A stretch of 5,567 bases of DNA, taken from the NCBI GenBank assembly GCA_030612095.1, contig JAUWOO010000114.1, positions 1 to 5,567 on the forward strand, read 5' to 3'. Numbering within the stretch: the first letter of the stretch is position 1; every line of letters starts with the position of its first letter. This stretch comes from Thermoplasmatota archaeon. Its GTDB lineage: Archaea; Thermoplasmatota; E2; DHVEG-1. Shown in pieces: positions 5,127 through 5,567 of the stretch. The notes beneath the pieces were generated by a model that saw only the letters and a list, made by a program, of their open reading frames with translations, was not told where the DNA came from and ran no database searches. The position numbers were made by a program, and so were the translations under genes.

Positions 5127-5158
5127 TTATTCCCAATTTATTCCCAATTTAAACCCAA
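5126..5158 (-). repeat. Three tandem 11-bp units upstream of the hydrolase promoter
   Basis: On the minus strand the units are TTGGGTTTAAA, TTGGGAATAAA and TTGGGAATAAA. Two are identical and one differs at two bases. A further near match (TGGGGTTTAAA) lies at 5200-5210, 52 bases from the variant unit. Spacing of about one helical turn directly upstream of a TATA-like site suggests a protein-binding array, although such short repeats can arise by slippage. Confidence 0.5.
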
Positions 5159-5360
5159 ATATTATAACAAAATCAGATAAGGTGGACAAAAACGGAACTT
5201 TTAAACCCCATTCATTAAAGAGATTATTTTCCCATAGATGGAAACATTTTCTTGTTGCAGTAGGAATTGTCAAAGAAATCAGGTAACAGTACACGATATA
5301 TCATTGCTTTGGATGGTTTTCAAAGAAATCTCATATAATGTCCATCTCTGAACCTAAAAA

Positions 5361-5387
5361 ATATTATTGGGCTTAGGTCAATAATAT
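5361..5387. repeat. Perfect 9-bp hairpin with possible pseudoknot partner
   Basis: ATATTATTG (5361-5369) pairs with CAATAATAT (5379-5387), and a G-T pair can extend the stem inward. The loop holds TTAGG (5373-5377), which is complementary to CCTAA at 5353-5357 just outside the stem. This allows a pseudoknot or alternative pairing. No T run follows, so it is not an obvious terminator. Confidence 0.4.
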
Positions 5388-5567
5388 CTTTGGTAATTTC
5401 CATAAATTCACATTTGGGAAAAGACAATTCTTACGTCACGCTTTTCATCTTGTTTTTTCCACAAACAAAGTAATTAGTTAGGGAGTTGATGGGAATAAAA
5501 TTAATTGATTTTTTGTAACTTCCATCATTGTTTGTAAGGTAAAAAATCTTTACCCAATAGCTCTCTA

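Larger units (their letters stand above)
5060..5567. other. Gene-free stretch upstream of the hydrolase
   Basis: I see no convincing gene here; open frames on both strands are short and their translations look random. It holds a candidate hydrolase promoter (5116-5126), an 11-bp tandem repeat (5126-5158), an 11-bp direct repeat with copies exactly 50 bp apart (5270-5280 and 5320-5330), and a 9-bp hairpin (5361-5387). It also has a 27-codon minus-strand frame (5320-5403) resembling the start of a PAS domain. The base composition is strongly AT-rich. No tRNA or rRNA was recognised. Confidence 0.5.

Noticed and set aside
5080..5286. 68-codon plus-strand ORF upstream of the hydrolase
   Set aside because: It runs through the hydrolase promoter region and the tandem repeats, has no ribosome-binding site or recognisable motif, and has the composition of translated AT-rich intergenic DNA.
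5461..5535. Inverted repeat ACAAACAA / TTGTTTGT
   Set aside because: It is eight bases with about 60 bases between the arms in AT-rich DNA, which is expected by chance.

Overview
The window looks archaeal, most likely from an AT-rich euryarchaeon of the methanogen or methane-oxidiser type. This is inferred from archaeal TATA boxes at suitable distances from starts, an IS630 element of a type seen in methanogens, a secreted hydrolase carrying the PKD-like domain common in such archaea, and a Shine-Dalgarno close to the archaeal consensus. No taxonomic marker is present, so the assignment is tentative.

Layout. (1) Positions 1-1180 are a complete IS630-family insertion sequence. It has matching terminal inverted repeats, ends at a CTAG target, and splits its transposase into two frames joined by an in-frame A7 slippery heptamer. 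(2) The IS sits inside a minus-strand CPA2-type Na+/H+ antiporter gene, leaving only the N-terminal half in view (1154-1726). (3) Upstream of the antiporter on the same strand lies a probable operon: a coiled-coil protein (2955-3278), a 43-residue small protein (2843-2974), an unrecognised 141-residue protein (2374-2799), a frameshifted second copy of the small-protein gene (2279-2411), and a two-CBS-domain protein (1766-2260). (4) A gene-free stretch of about 300 bp (3279-3577) holds a GC-rich, hairpin-bearing island. (5) A secreted beta-lactamase-like serine hydrolase with a C-terminal PKD-like domain occupies 3578-5059 on the minus strand. (6) Positions 5060-5567 hold no convincing gene, but contain an 11-bp phased repeat next to the hydrolase promoter, a hairpin that could form a pseudoknot, and a short PAS-like remnant.

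Functionally, the CBS protein probably senses adenosine nucleotides or ionic state and acts with the adjacent antiporter, which the IS has broken. The most unusual feature is the duplicated small ORF. Each copy starts inside the 3' end of an unrelated gene and ends in the same 31-bp block, which also contains a TATA-like sequence just upstream of the next gene. One copy is open and the other differs by exactly one extra base.
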